In this document: positions 45,174-56,120 of the stretch, piece by piece
Layout: the number at the start of each line of letters is the position of its first letter
How positions within the stretch are numbered: the first letter of the stretch is position 1
Position numbers and translations under genes: made by a program
Source of the DNA: Warburgia ugandensis
Taxonomy: Eukaryota > Streptophyta > Magnoliopsida > Canellales > Canellaceae
Reading direction: 5' to 3'
Length of the DNA: 64,000 nucleotides
Assembly (NCBI GenBank): GCA_035236585.1
Contig: CP141132.1
Coordinates: 43,713,880-43,777,879 of the forward strand
The notes under the pieces: generated by a model
What the model was told of the DNA's origin: nothing
Database searches by the model: none
Seen by the model: only the letters and a program-made list of their open reading frames with translations

Positions 45174-48081
45174 TGACCCGAGTTTTTGAAACATGATTTG
45201 TAAAGTATTTTGAAAGGCAAGGCCCTTAAGAGTGTAAAATTTTTACGCAAAACAAAGCAACAAAAATTCTTTTCTTTAGAACTTGTTTTGAAAACTTAAG
45301 TCACCACTTCATACATAACATAAGTACAATTTGTGTACAAAATAAAATTCCATTGAAGGAATATACTTTTATTAAACTCCAGGATCCATCCAGTGGTTCA
45401 CAGTACAGCCAAATCTAGCACAATACTTGTCCAAATTACATAATCCAAAACTCAAGCTCACCATACAATAAAACTCTCAACAAAGAAAAATACATGTCTT
45501 CAAGGGTATACCTTGAAGATTATTCTCTTCAAGTCTTCTATCGTTTTCAGCTCCTAACTCTCCTTCCCTGTATATGAGATATTGCAACAATTACAATATC
45601 TCAGCAAGCAATGCTTGGTAGGGGATTCAAGAAACATAACATTGACAATATAATTCCAATACTTCATAATCCCATTATCCTTAAACATACTCTTTACTTT
45701 GTAAGTTATGTATATCTATACACATACATACCCTTCATGGGTAAACTAGTTAAATTCGTGAAAATAGACAAATATCATTCCCAACTAAGCTGATCAATTC
45801 TCTTCATTTTGAGAATTTAGTATTACAGCTAATCTTATACTGGGAATTTTCCTTCTTGGGAAATATTGGTAATATACAATTACCTAGCATTTCACTATGC
45901 TATAACATAAGGCATTTCACATTGCCTATTCTCATATGCATCATAGTGCAAAATAATTACAAAGGTTGCTATGCTGCAGTCTGATATGTACTAGCGCGCT
46001 CGGATAATTGCTCTGTTAACCATTGATACCACGGTGGAAAATATTATGTCACTGCCCGTATGGGGGGGCAAGACTTTCACAGTGGTGGCCTTCCCATAAT
46101 TGCCACCACCCGACTTTAGCTTCTCTTAGGGCAAGGCATCATCACATCATCAAATTTCAAGGAGCGGGTGGCTAAACCCTCATAACTCCTTTTAGCAATA
46201 GCATTCCCCTAGGCTTATGCCTATTAAAACAAACTCATAAGCCTCCAAGCTTGTATGTAAAATAGATTTCATATATATCAGACCATATGTTTGTTTACTT
46301 ATGGCTGAAATATTTCCTAGTCCCCTATTCACTTATAGTTTAGTCCTTAACCATCTTATATGTGTTTGGTTGGATCATAAGGTTTTCAAGAGATTTAATA
46401 CAAGTATTATCATTACTCTTGTCAACATAAGATCATGAGTACAATCATGTATATCTCATGTAAATGCATTCATCAAATCCTCCTACCTTTAAGGATTGAT
46501 CTCTTTTTCCCCAATCTTCCATGATCTTGACTAATGTATGTAGTCTATACATCCATACATATTGTCAATATATAAATTATGAACAATCCTATTGATCACT
46601 AGATTTGATGTTTAGAATGATCTTTAGATCATTCATATCTAAGTATTTTTCTATCTCCAAGTCTTTGTATGTCCATTTCCTTGATCTTGATCTTTCATAG
46701 ATCCATTGACTGACAATTTGCACATGTTGATAAAGATCAAGGTCCTAGATCTTCTATCATCTAGTTCTTCTTTGATCTAAGTTCACTTATTGGATCATCC
46801 CTATGGAGGATGATCTTAGTTTTCTTTCTTGAATCATCTTTGATCAAGGGTTTGGATTATCTAATCTAATGAACAATAGCAAGTATACTAATAAACATGC
46901 ATACTAAGTACAATATATTGTTCTTATTCTTATTGTTCTTGATCATCCAAGATCTAATGGATCTTGTTTGATCATCCTTATCTTACTTACTATTTTTATT
47001 AGGGTTAGGTAATTTACTAACCTTTTATGATCTTATTATTATTATTCAACCAGTTAATGTGTGGTTGAAGGTAGCTTATTCAAGCCTAAATCTAGACTGC
47101 TTCTCTTATTTCCAATTGGCTAAGGCTTACTAGCTGAATGGGTGAACACAAAGTGGTTACTTCAATCCTCATGTAAGGAGGCGTTTAGACCTCACAAACG
47201 TCAACGGAAGGTAGGGGAAGAGCAAGGCTCTATTAGATAACCCCCTTAACCACTATGTTCATCATTCATTGGAATGACCATAGTTCAACCTTTCATAAGG
47301 TTCCTATGAGCATGTTTACCCTAAGTACTCTTTCTAATGGATTTTAATTAAGTCCATGAATATTTATAATGTCATTCATGGGGTTTATTATTCTTTTCCT
47401 AGTTTGGGCCAAGGATTTGATAATCCTTATATTGTCCTACTAACTATAGCCCTTACTAATTAAGTCCAAAGTACTCCATTCTTATTTGTATCATGAAACT
47501 CTACTTTCTCATTAGATTACATTTTTGATGTTTTATGCTCTTTATCTCATAACAAGTAGATCTACTAATAACATTTAACCATAAATGAATTATAAATTCA
47601 AAGCATAAAACTACATAATTTAACATTTAATGATAATGAGGCAAGGTACTTAAAATAATTCAATCTAGCACCTTATGATAATAATGAAATCACATATCAT
47701 GCTAAAGTCTAAATGTTATACTAGCATGCTTTATAACATAATCATATTTAAAATGCTATTATATAAAATGAAACTAATTACATTAACATTTTTAGAAACC
47801 TTTACTTATGATTTTGATTTTTGGGTAAAATTACTATTTTACCCCTTTTTGTCCAAGAAATGAAGAAACTTAAGGATTTCTTATCCGAATTCAGAATTTG
47901 TTGTGCTTACAGTCATTTTGAAAGGTTTACTAAGTTTAATTTCAATTTTACATGTATTTATTTTTTTATTATACTTTTATAAAAAGTATATTCTAAATAA
48001 CCCTAATATTTCAGCTCGAAATATCTGAAACTCAAACTCTATTGATTTTCTCAATCAATTACAAAAATTGAGGTTATTACA
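45174..48081 (-). mobile_element. Family-3 solo LTR J, nested in E gag, internally deleted
   Basis: Collinear with H: 'tttgaaaggcaaggccctta' near 45210 and 'attacaaaaattgaggttat' near the end. Both contain the conspicuous block 'aatgggtgaacacaaagtgg' (near 47137; 21141 in H). It is flanked by a perfect 5-bp duplication TGCAC (45169-45173, 48082-48086). It is 2908 bp, against 4997 bp for H; it lacks about 2 kb matching H 21,700-23,730, which includes the TATA box and CpG-rich part. The start TGACCCGAG is two bases shorter than H. Confidence 0.85.
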
Positions 48082-48086
48082 TGCAC
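48082..48086 (+). repeat. Target duplication TGCAC, right of J
   Basis: Directly follows the TTATTACA end of J. Confidence 0.75.
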
Positions 48087-48545
48087 AAGATATTTGTACT
48101 TCAAATAAGAAAGCTACAAAAATATTTAGTCGAGGTTTACATGAGGTTGAGGACTATGGTTATGGGGACATAGCCAACTACCATAGCAAAAGCAGAGGAA
48201 ATGGCTTCTATTTTTCCAGAAGAATTCTTTCATAATCAAGCAGAACGATGGGATAAGGAGAAATACAATACTATTTTAGGATGCTCAGCCAAGGGCATGT
48301 GTTCTTTTTCTTCTTCTTCATGGGGCCCACAGAAACACCATGGATCATAAGCCAAACAAAGTAGAGGGTAGAAAAAGAGACAGTGTTTGAGATGTAAAGG
48401 TTATCATCCTAGTTCATTTTTCTTTAGACTAGGATAGTAGAGACTACCAGTACAATGTTACAGATGTGGTGAACAAGGACATTTCATGAATGAGTGCCCT
48501 AGGAGACACATAAGTAGTGGGCCTAGGATGAAAATTGTGCCTTAA
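48087..48545 (+). pseudogene. E gag C-terminal part with CCHC zinc knuckle
   Basis: A basic, Gln/Lys-rich stretch leads to one perfect zinc knuckle, CYRCGEQGHFMNEC, at 48456-48497 (C-x2-C-x4-H-x4-C), which packages genomic RNA in intact gag. A preceding CLRCKGYHP near 48388 may be the remains of a second, non-standard motif. Stops upstream (such as near 48360) break the frame. This is the junction to the protease. Confidence 0.88.
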
Positions 48546-48559
48546 ATTCATGGTTGACT

Positions 48560-48930
48560 ATTTGCTATCACTTCTGAACAAGCAAGGGCCTCAAATGGAG
48601 TATTTGAAGGTACCATTTTAATTTTTGATAGACATGCTAAAATTTTATTTGATCCAGGTTCCATGTATTCATTTATATCCAACATTTTTGCATCTTGTGC
48701 CTGCTTACCTGTACATAATTTGGGATTTCCCTTGGATATAACTACACCAGCAGGTAAATAAATTAGTGGTCATGACTTTCTTCAGGATGTACCTATTGAG
48801 ATGGTGGAGAAGCAGTTAAAGGCCAATCTCATTCTACTTAATATGATGGATTTTGACATTATATTAGGAATGAATTGGCTAACAACGAATTAGGCGACGG
48901 TAGATTGTTGTAGGAGGATGGTCATGTTCT
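48560..48930 (+). pseudogene. E aspartic protease remnant
   Basis: Reads through ARASNGVFEGTILIF, then LFDPGSMYSFIS (active-site D-S/T-G motif as DPGS at 48651-48662), DITTPAG near 48739, and the C-terminal flap-proximal ILGMNWL at 48861-48881, which corresponds to the usual ILGMDWL. The protease would cleave the gag-pol polyprotein. The Thr/Ser next to the catalytic Asp is replaced by Pro, and a stop follows TPAGK, so it is inactive. The order relative to zinc knuckle and RT is that of Ty3/gypsy elements. Confidence 0.85.
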
Positions 48931-49139
48931 ATGTGCCAGACAGATAGTAATTTCATTCCAAGGGAGACTAGATACAAATAGTGTTTGTGTTATTTCAACC
49001 ATGAAAATAGTAAGACATCTCAAAAGGGTGTAAGGCATTTTTGGCGAGTGTAGTAGCAATGGGTGCTGAACAACCTAAACTTGAGGAGTTGGAAGTTGTT
49101 AGAGAATCTTAGGTTGTTTTTCTTGAAGAACCTCCAAGA

Positions 49140-49735
49140 TGACCACCTCAAAGAGAAATTGATTTTCCCATCAAACTTATGCTAGATACAGATGCTATTT
49201 TTAAGGCACCATATCAGATGGCTCTGGTAGAATTAAAAACACAGTTGCAAGATTTATTAGACAAGGGTTTTATCAGACCCAATGTTTACCATGGAAAGCA
49301 TCTGTTCTCTTTGTTAGGAAGAAAGATGGATTCATGCAACTGTGTATTGATTACTAAATGTTAAATAATGTTACAATAATGTTACAATAAAGAACAAGTA
49401 TCCCTTGCCTCAGATTGATGACCTCTTTGATCAGCTATAGTCTACAACTATTTTCTCTAAGATTGATTTGAGGTCAGTATATCATCAATTGAGGATTAGA
49501 CAAGAAGATATTTCTAAAATGGCATTTAGGACTCATTATGGTCACTACAAATTCTTAGTTATGTTGTTTGGACTAACAAATGCACCAGCTACATTTATGG
49601 ACCTTATGAATCGGTTCTTCAAATCATATTTGGATAAATTTATCATAGTGTTTGTAGATGATATTTTGATTTACTCCATTAGTAGAATAGAACATATAGA
49701 ACACCTGAGCATTATATTAAGTACTCTTTAGACTT
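49140..49735 (+). pseudogene. E reverse transcriptase remnant
   Basis: Two open pieces (49179-49364 and 49468-49731) cover the [42 protein letters not shown] and FIRPN in the first; [56 protein letters not shown] and the catalytic FVDD at 49651-49662 in the second. The central part (KKDGSMRLCIDYR equivalent) is frame-broken near 49320-49400, where 'aatgttacaata' is directly repeated. This domain copies RNA to DNA. The motif wording is close to Tekay/Del chromoviruses. Stops make it non-functional. Confidence 0.93.
49380..49735 (+). other. RT catalytic half, best-preserved stretch of E
   Basis: From NKYPLPQIDDLFDQL (49394) through FSKIDLRS to FVDDILIYS. Motif A Asp (KID) and both motif C Asp are retained, making this stretch the most useful part of E for placing it on a phylogeny. 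A stop (CAGCTATAG) near 49437 interrupts it. Confidence 0.75.
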
Positions 49736-50067
49736 ATTGATTGCTTGTTACATTTACCAAGTGAGAATCTAGTTAGAGCATGTTAACTTTTTGGTTCATG
49801 TTATTTCCAAAAATGGAATTGCTATGGACTTAATGAAAGTAGAGGCAATAATGAATTGGTAAAGGCCTAAATCAGTGATAGAATTCCATGGTTTCTTGGG
49901 TTTGGTAGGATATTGTCCTAGATTCATCAAAGGGTTTTCATGTATAGACGTATCATTAACTGCATTGACTAGAAAGGAGACATAGTTTATTTGGAGTGAT
50001 GAATGTTAAGCTAGTTTCCATGAATTAAAAACGAAACTCATGTCTGCAACTATTTTGGCACTTCCTT

Positions 50068-50480
50068 TAGGCAGTGGAGATTTGTAGTATTTTGTGATGC
50101 ATCAAACAAAGGGCTAGGATGTGTATTGATGCAACATAATAAAGTGATTGCTTATGTTTCTTGACAACTAAAAACACATGAGAAGAATTATCCCACTCAT
50201 GATTTGGAGTTGGTGGTAGTAATTTTTGGGTTAAAAATCTAAAGACATTACCTATACGAGAAATTTGAACTTTTCACATATCATAAAAGCTTCAGATATA
50301 TTTTCTCTTAGCAAGATCTAAATATTAGCCAAAGAAGATGAATAGAGTATTTAAAAGATTATCACTTCTCCATCTAGTATCATCTAAGGAAGGCCAATGT
50401 AGTGTCCTATGCATTGATTTGGAAGGCTTAAGGGTTGATAGCAAGTATGCTCTCTAGAAAGTGGAAATTACTTTAGAATA
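50068..50480 (+). pseudogene. E RNase H remnant
   Basis: FCDASNKGLGCVLMQHNKVI (50091) holds the first catalytic Asp. It is followed by AYVS, QLKTHEKNYPTHDLELVVVI (with the catalytic Glu) and HLRKANVVSYAL near 50381, where the usual ADALS is SYALI, so the conserved Asp of that motif is lost. RNase H removes the RNA template during cDNA synthesis. Stops occur after AYVS and in the connection before the last motif. It follows the RT in the order typical of gypsy elements. Confidence 0.88.
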
Positions 50481-50525
50481 TAGTTAAATATAAATAAGAA
50501 ATTCAATATAGAGGTAAAGACATTT

Positions 50526-51600
50526 GTGGCCAATTTAGTAGTGAAATCTACTATAGTTGAGGAGGTTCTCCAAGCTCAAGAAGAAGACACAGATATACAG
50601 GCACTGATTAGTAAACCAAGCTTTACTCAGAGATCAGATAGAGGTGTGCAATTTTATGGAAGATTAGTAGCTCTATCAAATAAAGAGTTAAGACAGGAAG
50701 TCCTTTAAGAAGCACATCACTCATGATATGCCACTTACCCAGCGAGAGCAAAGATGTATCATGACATGAAAAGAAATTTATGGTGGAATGGAATGAAAAA
50801 GATGTGGGAGAATGTGTGGCGAGGTGTTCAACCTGTCAATAGGTAAAGGTTGAACACTATAGGCCAATAGGAATGTTACAGTCCTTAGATCTTCCTTAGC
50901 AGAAATGGGATCACATCACTATGGACTTCATTAGTGGGTTACCTAGGACATCAAATGGGCATGACATGATTTGGGTGATTGTGGATTGACTAACAAAGTC
51001 TTCTCATTTTCTCCCAATTTGACAAACATAGTCTTTAGACAGCTTGGCAAGGCTATATATCAATGAGATTGTGAGCTTACATGGCACACCTATGACCATC
51101 ATTTCAGACAAGGATATCAAATTTACCTCCAAGTTTTGGAATAATGTATAGGAAAGATTAAGATCTTCCTTATACAGATAGACAATCAAAAAGAATAATA
51201 CAAACATAAGAGTGGGAAAGAAACTAGGATGAGAACCTTCCCCTTATTGAATTCGTGTACAATAACAGTTTTCATGCTAGCATCAATGTGGCACTATGTG
51301 AACCACTATATGGAAAGCCATGTCATTCACAAACTTGTTGGAATGAGGTTGGAGAAAGACAATTAATGAAGTTTGAATTAGTGAAGCAATGTGCAAAGGA
51401 AGTGAAAGTTATTCGAAAATGACTTTAGATGCTCAAAGTCTACGAGATAGTTATGCAAACCTAAGGATGAGACATTTAGAATTTGAGATTAGAGATCACG
51501 TGTTTCTGAAGGTCTCTCATTTGAAGGGAATTATGAGGTTTGGTGCTAAAAGGAAATTGAGTCCTTGATTCATTGGTCCTTTTGAAATTTCGGAGAGAAT
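50526..51600 (+). pseudogene. E integrase remnant
   Basis: The pre-zinc region is in 50526-50708 (GRLVALSNKELRQEVL). Then come EAHHS and YHDMKRNLWWNGMKK (HHCC domain) and CQQVKVEHYRP near 50835. The core gives MDFISGLPRTSNGHD (50921), HGTPMTIISDKDIKFTSKFW (51080) and then DRQSKRIIQT near 51180. The first two catalytic Asp are present, but the Glu of the usual QSER motif is Lys (QSKR), and stops interrupt the core. The C-terminal part includes LPLIEFVYNNS near 51240 and ALPLHLIDVHDVFHVLML near 51620. Confidence 0.88.
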
Positions 51601-51900
51601 TGGACTAGTAGCATAGAAACTAGCATTGCCACTGCATCTTATTGATGTTCATGATGTATTTCATGTTTTGATGTTGCACAAGTATGTGCCTGACCCTTCT
51701 CACATACTCACACATGTATCAGCAGAGTTGCAACTTGATTTGACTTTAGAAGAAAAAGTGGTTCAGATTTTGGATTGAAAAGAACATATGTTGAGGACAA
51801 AGACCATTCCATTTGTCAAAATCCTTTGGCAACATCATTCTGTTGAGGAGGCTATTTGGGAAACTGAGGATGAAATGAAGAGAATGTAACTAGAGCTGCT
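51600..51900 (+). pseudogene. E chromodomain-bearing C-terminus
   Basis: After the LHLIDVHDVFHVLMLHKYV and DPSHILTHV segment comes LDLTLEEKVVQILD, a stop, then MLRTKTIPFVKILWQHHSVE and EAIWETEDEM (about 51788-51880). The VKILW...EEAIWE pattern is the chromodomain of plant chromoviruses, thought to guide integration to particular chromatin. It supports the Tekay/Del assignment. Pol ends near 51908, close to the PPT. Confidence 0.85.
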
Positions 51901-51942
51901 TGAGTAGTAATGTAAAAGTAAATTTAGAGGATGAAATTTTCT

Positions 51943-51954
51943 AAGGGGGAGAGA
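51943..51954 (+). promoter_or_regulatory. Polypurine tract of E
   Basis: AAGGGGGAGAGA lies just before the 3' LTR start at 51956. It would prime plus-strand synthesis and confirms the LTR boundary. Confidence 0.9.
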
Positions 51955-51955
51955 A

Positions 51956-54900
51956 TGTAACAACCTTACAATTTGTCAATATTTTGATTGAAATTGGAAT
52001 ATAGAATCAAAGTCCACTGAAATAGAAATACTTATAAGTAAATTTACAAAAGACTTCATATTTGACTTTGAAACCTCAAAAATTAGAATGTACATGATGA
52101 GAGCTTTCCAACGACATTAATTTTATACGAAATAGAGGTTGAAGACAAAAAAACAGAAAATAAATTGATAATGAAACCCCCTCTTTATAGATAGACCCAC
52201 GCGACGGCCAACCAGGGGGACTTCAACTCATGGAGCTTTACTCTTGGCTGCTTGTCACTCAAGGAAGAAGCCAAAGGAAACCATCACTCTCCCTTCCCTG
52301 ATTTCTCCTCTCCTCACCCCCCCCCCCCTCCCTCTCTCCCTCTTTGCATCTCTCTCTATCTCTTACGCTCCATCTCCCTTCTCTAGTTTCCTCTTCCCGG
52401 TACAGGTAGTAAACCCACACGCACATGGCTTTTTCCCTCTCCCTCCCCTCCTTTTCTCTTTCTTTAACTCCATCTTTCCCTATTTCTCTTTCTCTAATCT
52501 ACACACATGCCATCATAGGCTATGAGAAGATTATTTTTACTGTCGGCCACTATGTGCATTGAGAATTAGCTACATGAGATAACTGATCAATGATCCATCA
52601 ACTAGGTCAGTTAAAGATAGAATGAATACATTGTTTGACATAGCCATATCATAGATTGACTAGGAAAACTGAAGTTTTACGATAAAACTCAATTGGCGTC
52701 TTTGTTGGTTTATCCCCTTTTTTTTATACTAAATGATGACATAAGCACTCCAAATTTCATAGAAGTGAAGGAAAAACCAAGACCTACAAAACCCATATTT
52801 TATTTTGTTGAAAATTTTTGTTTTGAAAACTATATAATAATCGCCAACAATGATCATTTTCCTATCATCTTCTCCAGCAATGGTGACTAGATTTCAGCAT
52901 GGACGACCAAATTTCAGCGAGGATAAAATTGTGAAAATTATATGGATGGAATCCTTACTAAATGAAGCTCGTATCCATATTAACAAAAGTTAAATCAAAG
53001 ATCATCTGACCATTAAATTTTTTTAATCTAAATACAATGCACGAATGGTGCTAGATATATAAATCTAACTATTGAAAACATAATCAGATAGAAGATATAT
53101 GAATCTAATTGTGTGAATTACATGTTAAGGATACTTTAGGTCAAAAACAAGAAGTTAAAAAATTGTTAAATGTATAAAAGCTAATTGGACCATTCAATTG
53201 CAGATCTGATCACTCTAGTGCTTAGATCTATGTAATTTAGGCCTAGAACATTAGATCTAACTAATTTATGTATAAATCCATGATCAAGAGACTAAATTAT
53301 GATATTTATTTTATATTTCTCAGATTGATGCTTAATGGATGATAAAAGCCATGTTCCATGATCAACATCCAAATTGACCCGTAATTGATTCCAATGAATC
53401 CAAGCCATCAAATTGAGATGGGTAAATTCTAAGATTGCTAATTTTTTACATTTGTTGCACTCATGCATTGTTTTCTAAATACATGTAATTACTACACGTA
53501 AATTATAATTGATAACTTATTTTGAGGTTGTAAATATACCATCCTTATAATTTAAATTATGTGATGAATCTTATATTAATTGTGAATGAGATTGTTAGGG
53601 GATAATCTTCATTTTTATTTAAACATGAAGTGATGACTATTAAGTGAATCACATCACATGAGTTAAATGTGCATTGTCTTATAAACAAGGGAAACTCTAT
53701 AAGATTTTTCACAAAAATAAAGGGATTTTATGATTATACTTGAAATGGTAAGGTGCATAGCATGAGTTAATTTCTATCTAAATTTTGTGCATTATTTGTA
53801 ATTTATATCTCATTCACATTTAAATGAAATTTTTATATTTTAAAACCATGTTTAGGATCTGATTATGTGATTAGTGAGCAACTATTATATCATTGAAGGT
53901 ACAATTCTACCTAGATTTTTCATGCATTGATTTGCTAATGATTTATTTTTGACACGCACTTTCGCCTAGTGAATACTATGATAGGAGGGTTATAGGGATC
54001 GCCACCCACCTTTTGAAAGTTGGTATTTCGATACCAAGCCCAAGTGGCTAAATTCCTAGTGTGGCATCATGGGAAGGCTACACTATGTCTCCCATGCGAG
54101 ATGGTGGTAAGGCTCATGCAATTGGTGTCAGCATTTGAGAAAGCAGTATCTCACCATTGGGTAGTTGCCATAACATAGTGAGCCACGCATTTTTTTACTA
54201 CAGTGTCTCACGATTGGGTAGTTGTTGTAGTGTCCCATTATATGGTAGTTTACGTAGGTTTTTTTTTTTTTTGGAAGCACGCGCATGATAGGGTCATAGA
54301 CATCTTAGCCACTAGGCATAACAATGCTGTAGATGATTTGAGTAGTGATATATTTATATTTTCATACTGAGAACTAATATGTTTGACTTAAATTGGGAAG
54401 GACTTTCGTATATGTGATTGAAATTGAGATTTTAGTGCTTAACTAACTTATCGTTGATTTTTTACACTTGTTTAATGAGTACTCTTTTGATGTCAGCACA
54501 TCATATTATTCTTCCACTTCTATTGTATTCAACTGAACTGAAACCTTTGATGGAATGTTTGAAAGGTATGTAAATGACGCATTGCAAATTTATATTGATA
54601 AACCTTAGGAACCATACCTAATGATGTTTCACTATGTGAATAAGTGCGCGGATGCAAATTTACATTGATTTATATTTGTGATCTTAGTTTTAGCTACTCA
54701 CCCCACCAACTCCACTTATAAATGCAAAAAAGAGAAAGGCAAGAGTATTGAGACCAGGCACTCTGAATAGCTAGAGAATATAGACAATGTATGTATGATC
54801 TACACATTTTATGAATATTGTGAGATGACCGAGTAGTTATGTAACTGTGATAATCAATTTAAGCATGTATAAATATGTTTAATGCGTATTGGATTGTAGG

Positions 54901-55141
54901 CTGTAACTAGACAGAATTCTAATAAATGATAAGTTTTGGCTTGTTATATTTGAATGTAAAAATGTATGGTTTTAGAACTCATGAATGTGTTTTGATCAAT
55001 TAGATGACCCTCGAGGTTTTCTGAGAAGTCTTTTCAAAGAAAAATATTTAGCTATTTGCTTTCTAAGAGAAATTTTAAAATAGGGGTCCCTCATTTCAAA
55101 AATAATTCTTAAAATCCATTTAAATAGCCCAGGTTGTCATA
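51956..55141 (+). repeat. 3' LTR of E
   Basis: TGTAACAACCT start directly after the PPT; the end CCCAGGTTGTCATA has lost the canonical CA by one substitution. It is 3186 bp. It contains a C-run near 52317-52328, a poly-T near 54258-54271 and an extra block at about 53545-53708 absent from the 5' copy. Confidence 0.9.
53545..53708 (+). repeat. Block present only in the 3' LTR of E
   Basis: The 5' LTR reads 'gcacctatataaaaataaag' near 37286, whereas the 3' LTR holds about 165 extra bases between 'accatccttata' and 'aaaaataaag'. The block contains CATGAGTTAAATGTGCA and GGAAACTCTATAAGATTTTT, shared in part with 6120-6295 and 26565-26640. It is either a gain in the 3' copy or a loss in the 5' copy. 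Confidence 0.65.
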
Positions 55142-56110
55142 GTTCTAAGTGAATCTTGGACTCAATTTTCATTCTTCCCAAATTTCATAACTCCCTTAGT
55201 AGGTGATACCTTCAAAAACATGATCTCCATCTCTCTCTTTCTATTGTCAACATAGCTCTTTTGTTTGCTTTAAGCTATTTTAATGCATTGGCAGATCAAT
55301 TTAATGTTGTTAGTTATAAGTTCTAGTAACTCTAGTTTGAATATCTTCCACACCTACTTCCTCCCAATATACCAGTGATCCACATTTCCTACCATATAGC
55401 TCTTTATATGGTGTCATGTTTATACTAAACCAATAGCTATTATTCTATGTGAACTTATCAGTGTTAAATGATCATCCCAATTACCATTTAAGTCCATCAC
55501 ATATGCTCTTAACATATCTTCTAGTATTTGGATAATCCTTTCTAATTGTCCATTTGTTTGAGAATGGAAGGCTATGCTGAAGTTTAGTTGTGTACCCATA
55601 GCCTCTTATGGACTCCTCCCAAATTGACATGTAAGCCTCGAGTATTGTCACTGGAATTCCATGCAATCTAACAACTTCTTTTATATAGAGTTTGGCAAAG
55701 TAGTCTGATGAGGCCTACATCTTAATGGCTAAGAAATGAATTGACTTGGTGAATTTATTTACAATCACCCAAATATTATCATGATTATTCCTGGTCTTAG
55801 GTAAAATAGTTATAAAATTTGGTAGTAATGTGCTCTCATTTCCATTTAGGATTTGTAATGGTTGTATTGCTCTCACAGGTTTCTAATCATCAACCTCAAT
55901 ATGTTGACACACCAACACTTTAATACAACAATGTTATCTCTCTCTACATATTATTCCATCAAGACCTACTTTTTAGATCCTAATACATCTTAGGACTTAT
56001 TAATTGTACTATATGTCTCAATCAATATGCTTAGCAATCTTCTCTTTAGTTCTGTACCATCTAGAACACATAATCTTCTTTTGGATCATAGTATACTATA
56101 TGTTGTTTAG
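55142..56110 (-). pseudogene. Chromovirus F integrase, truncated
   Basis: The minus strand reads HGIPVTIL at 55664 and, in the same open piece (55481-55666), TTKLQHSLPFSNKWTIRKDY then PNTRRYVKSICDGLKW. These match the integrase core (HGIPVTIVSDRD..., FHPQTDGQSERTIQTLEDML) of Tekay/Del elements, frameshifted. The catalytic QSER motif is altered to W-T-I-R. It continues at 35697 beyond E. Upstream RT is not seen; the block stops near 56100, where G's LTR begins. Confidence 0.8.
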
Positions 56111-56120
56111 TTTTAATTAA

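Larger units (their letters stand above)
35698..55141 (+). mobile_element. Element E: Tekay/Del-type chromovirus with nested LTRs
   Basis: A Ty3/gypsy element with 5' LTR, PBS, gag-pol, chromodomain remnant, PPT and 3' LTR. It spans 19.4 kb but only about 10.9 kb after removing solo LTRs D, C and J with one duplication copy each. Flanks GGTCT (35693-35697) and GTTCT (55142-55146) form a 5-bp duplication with one mismatch. It split minus-strand chromovirus F. Every domain carries stops, and the LTR starts differ at about 16 of the first 120 bases by eye, so it is old. I call Tekay/Del from motif wording; CRM or Reina is less likely but not excluded. Confidence 0.92.
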
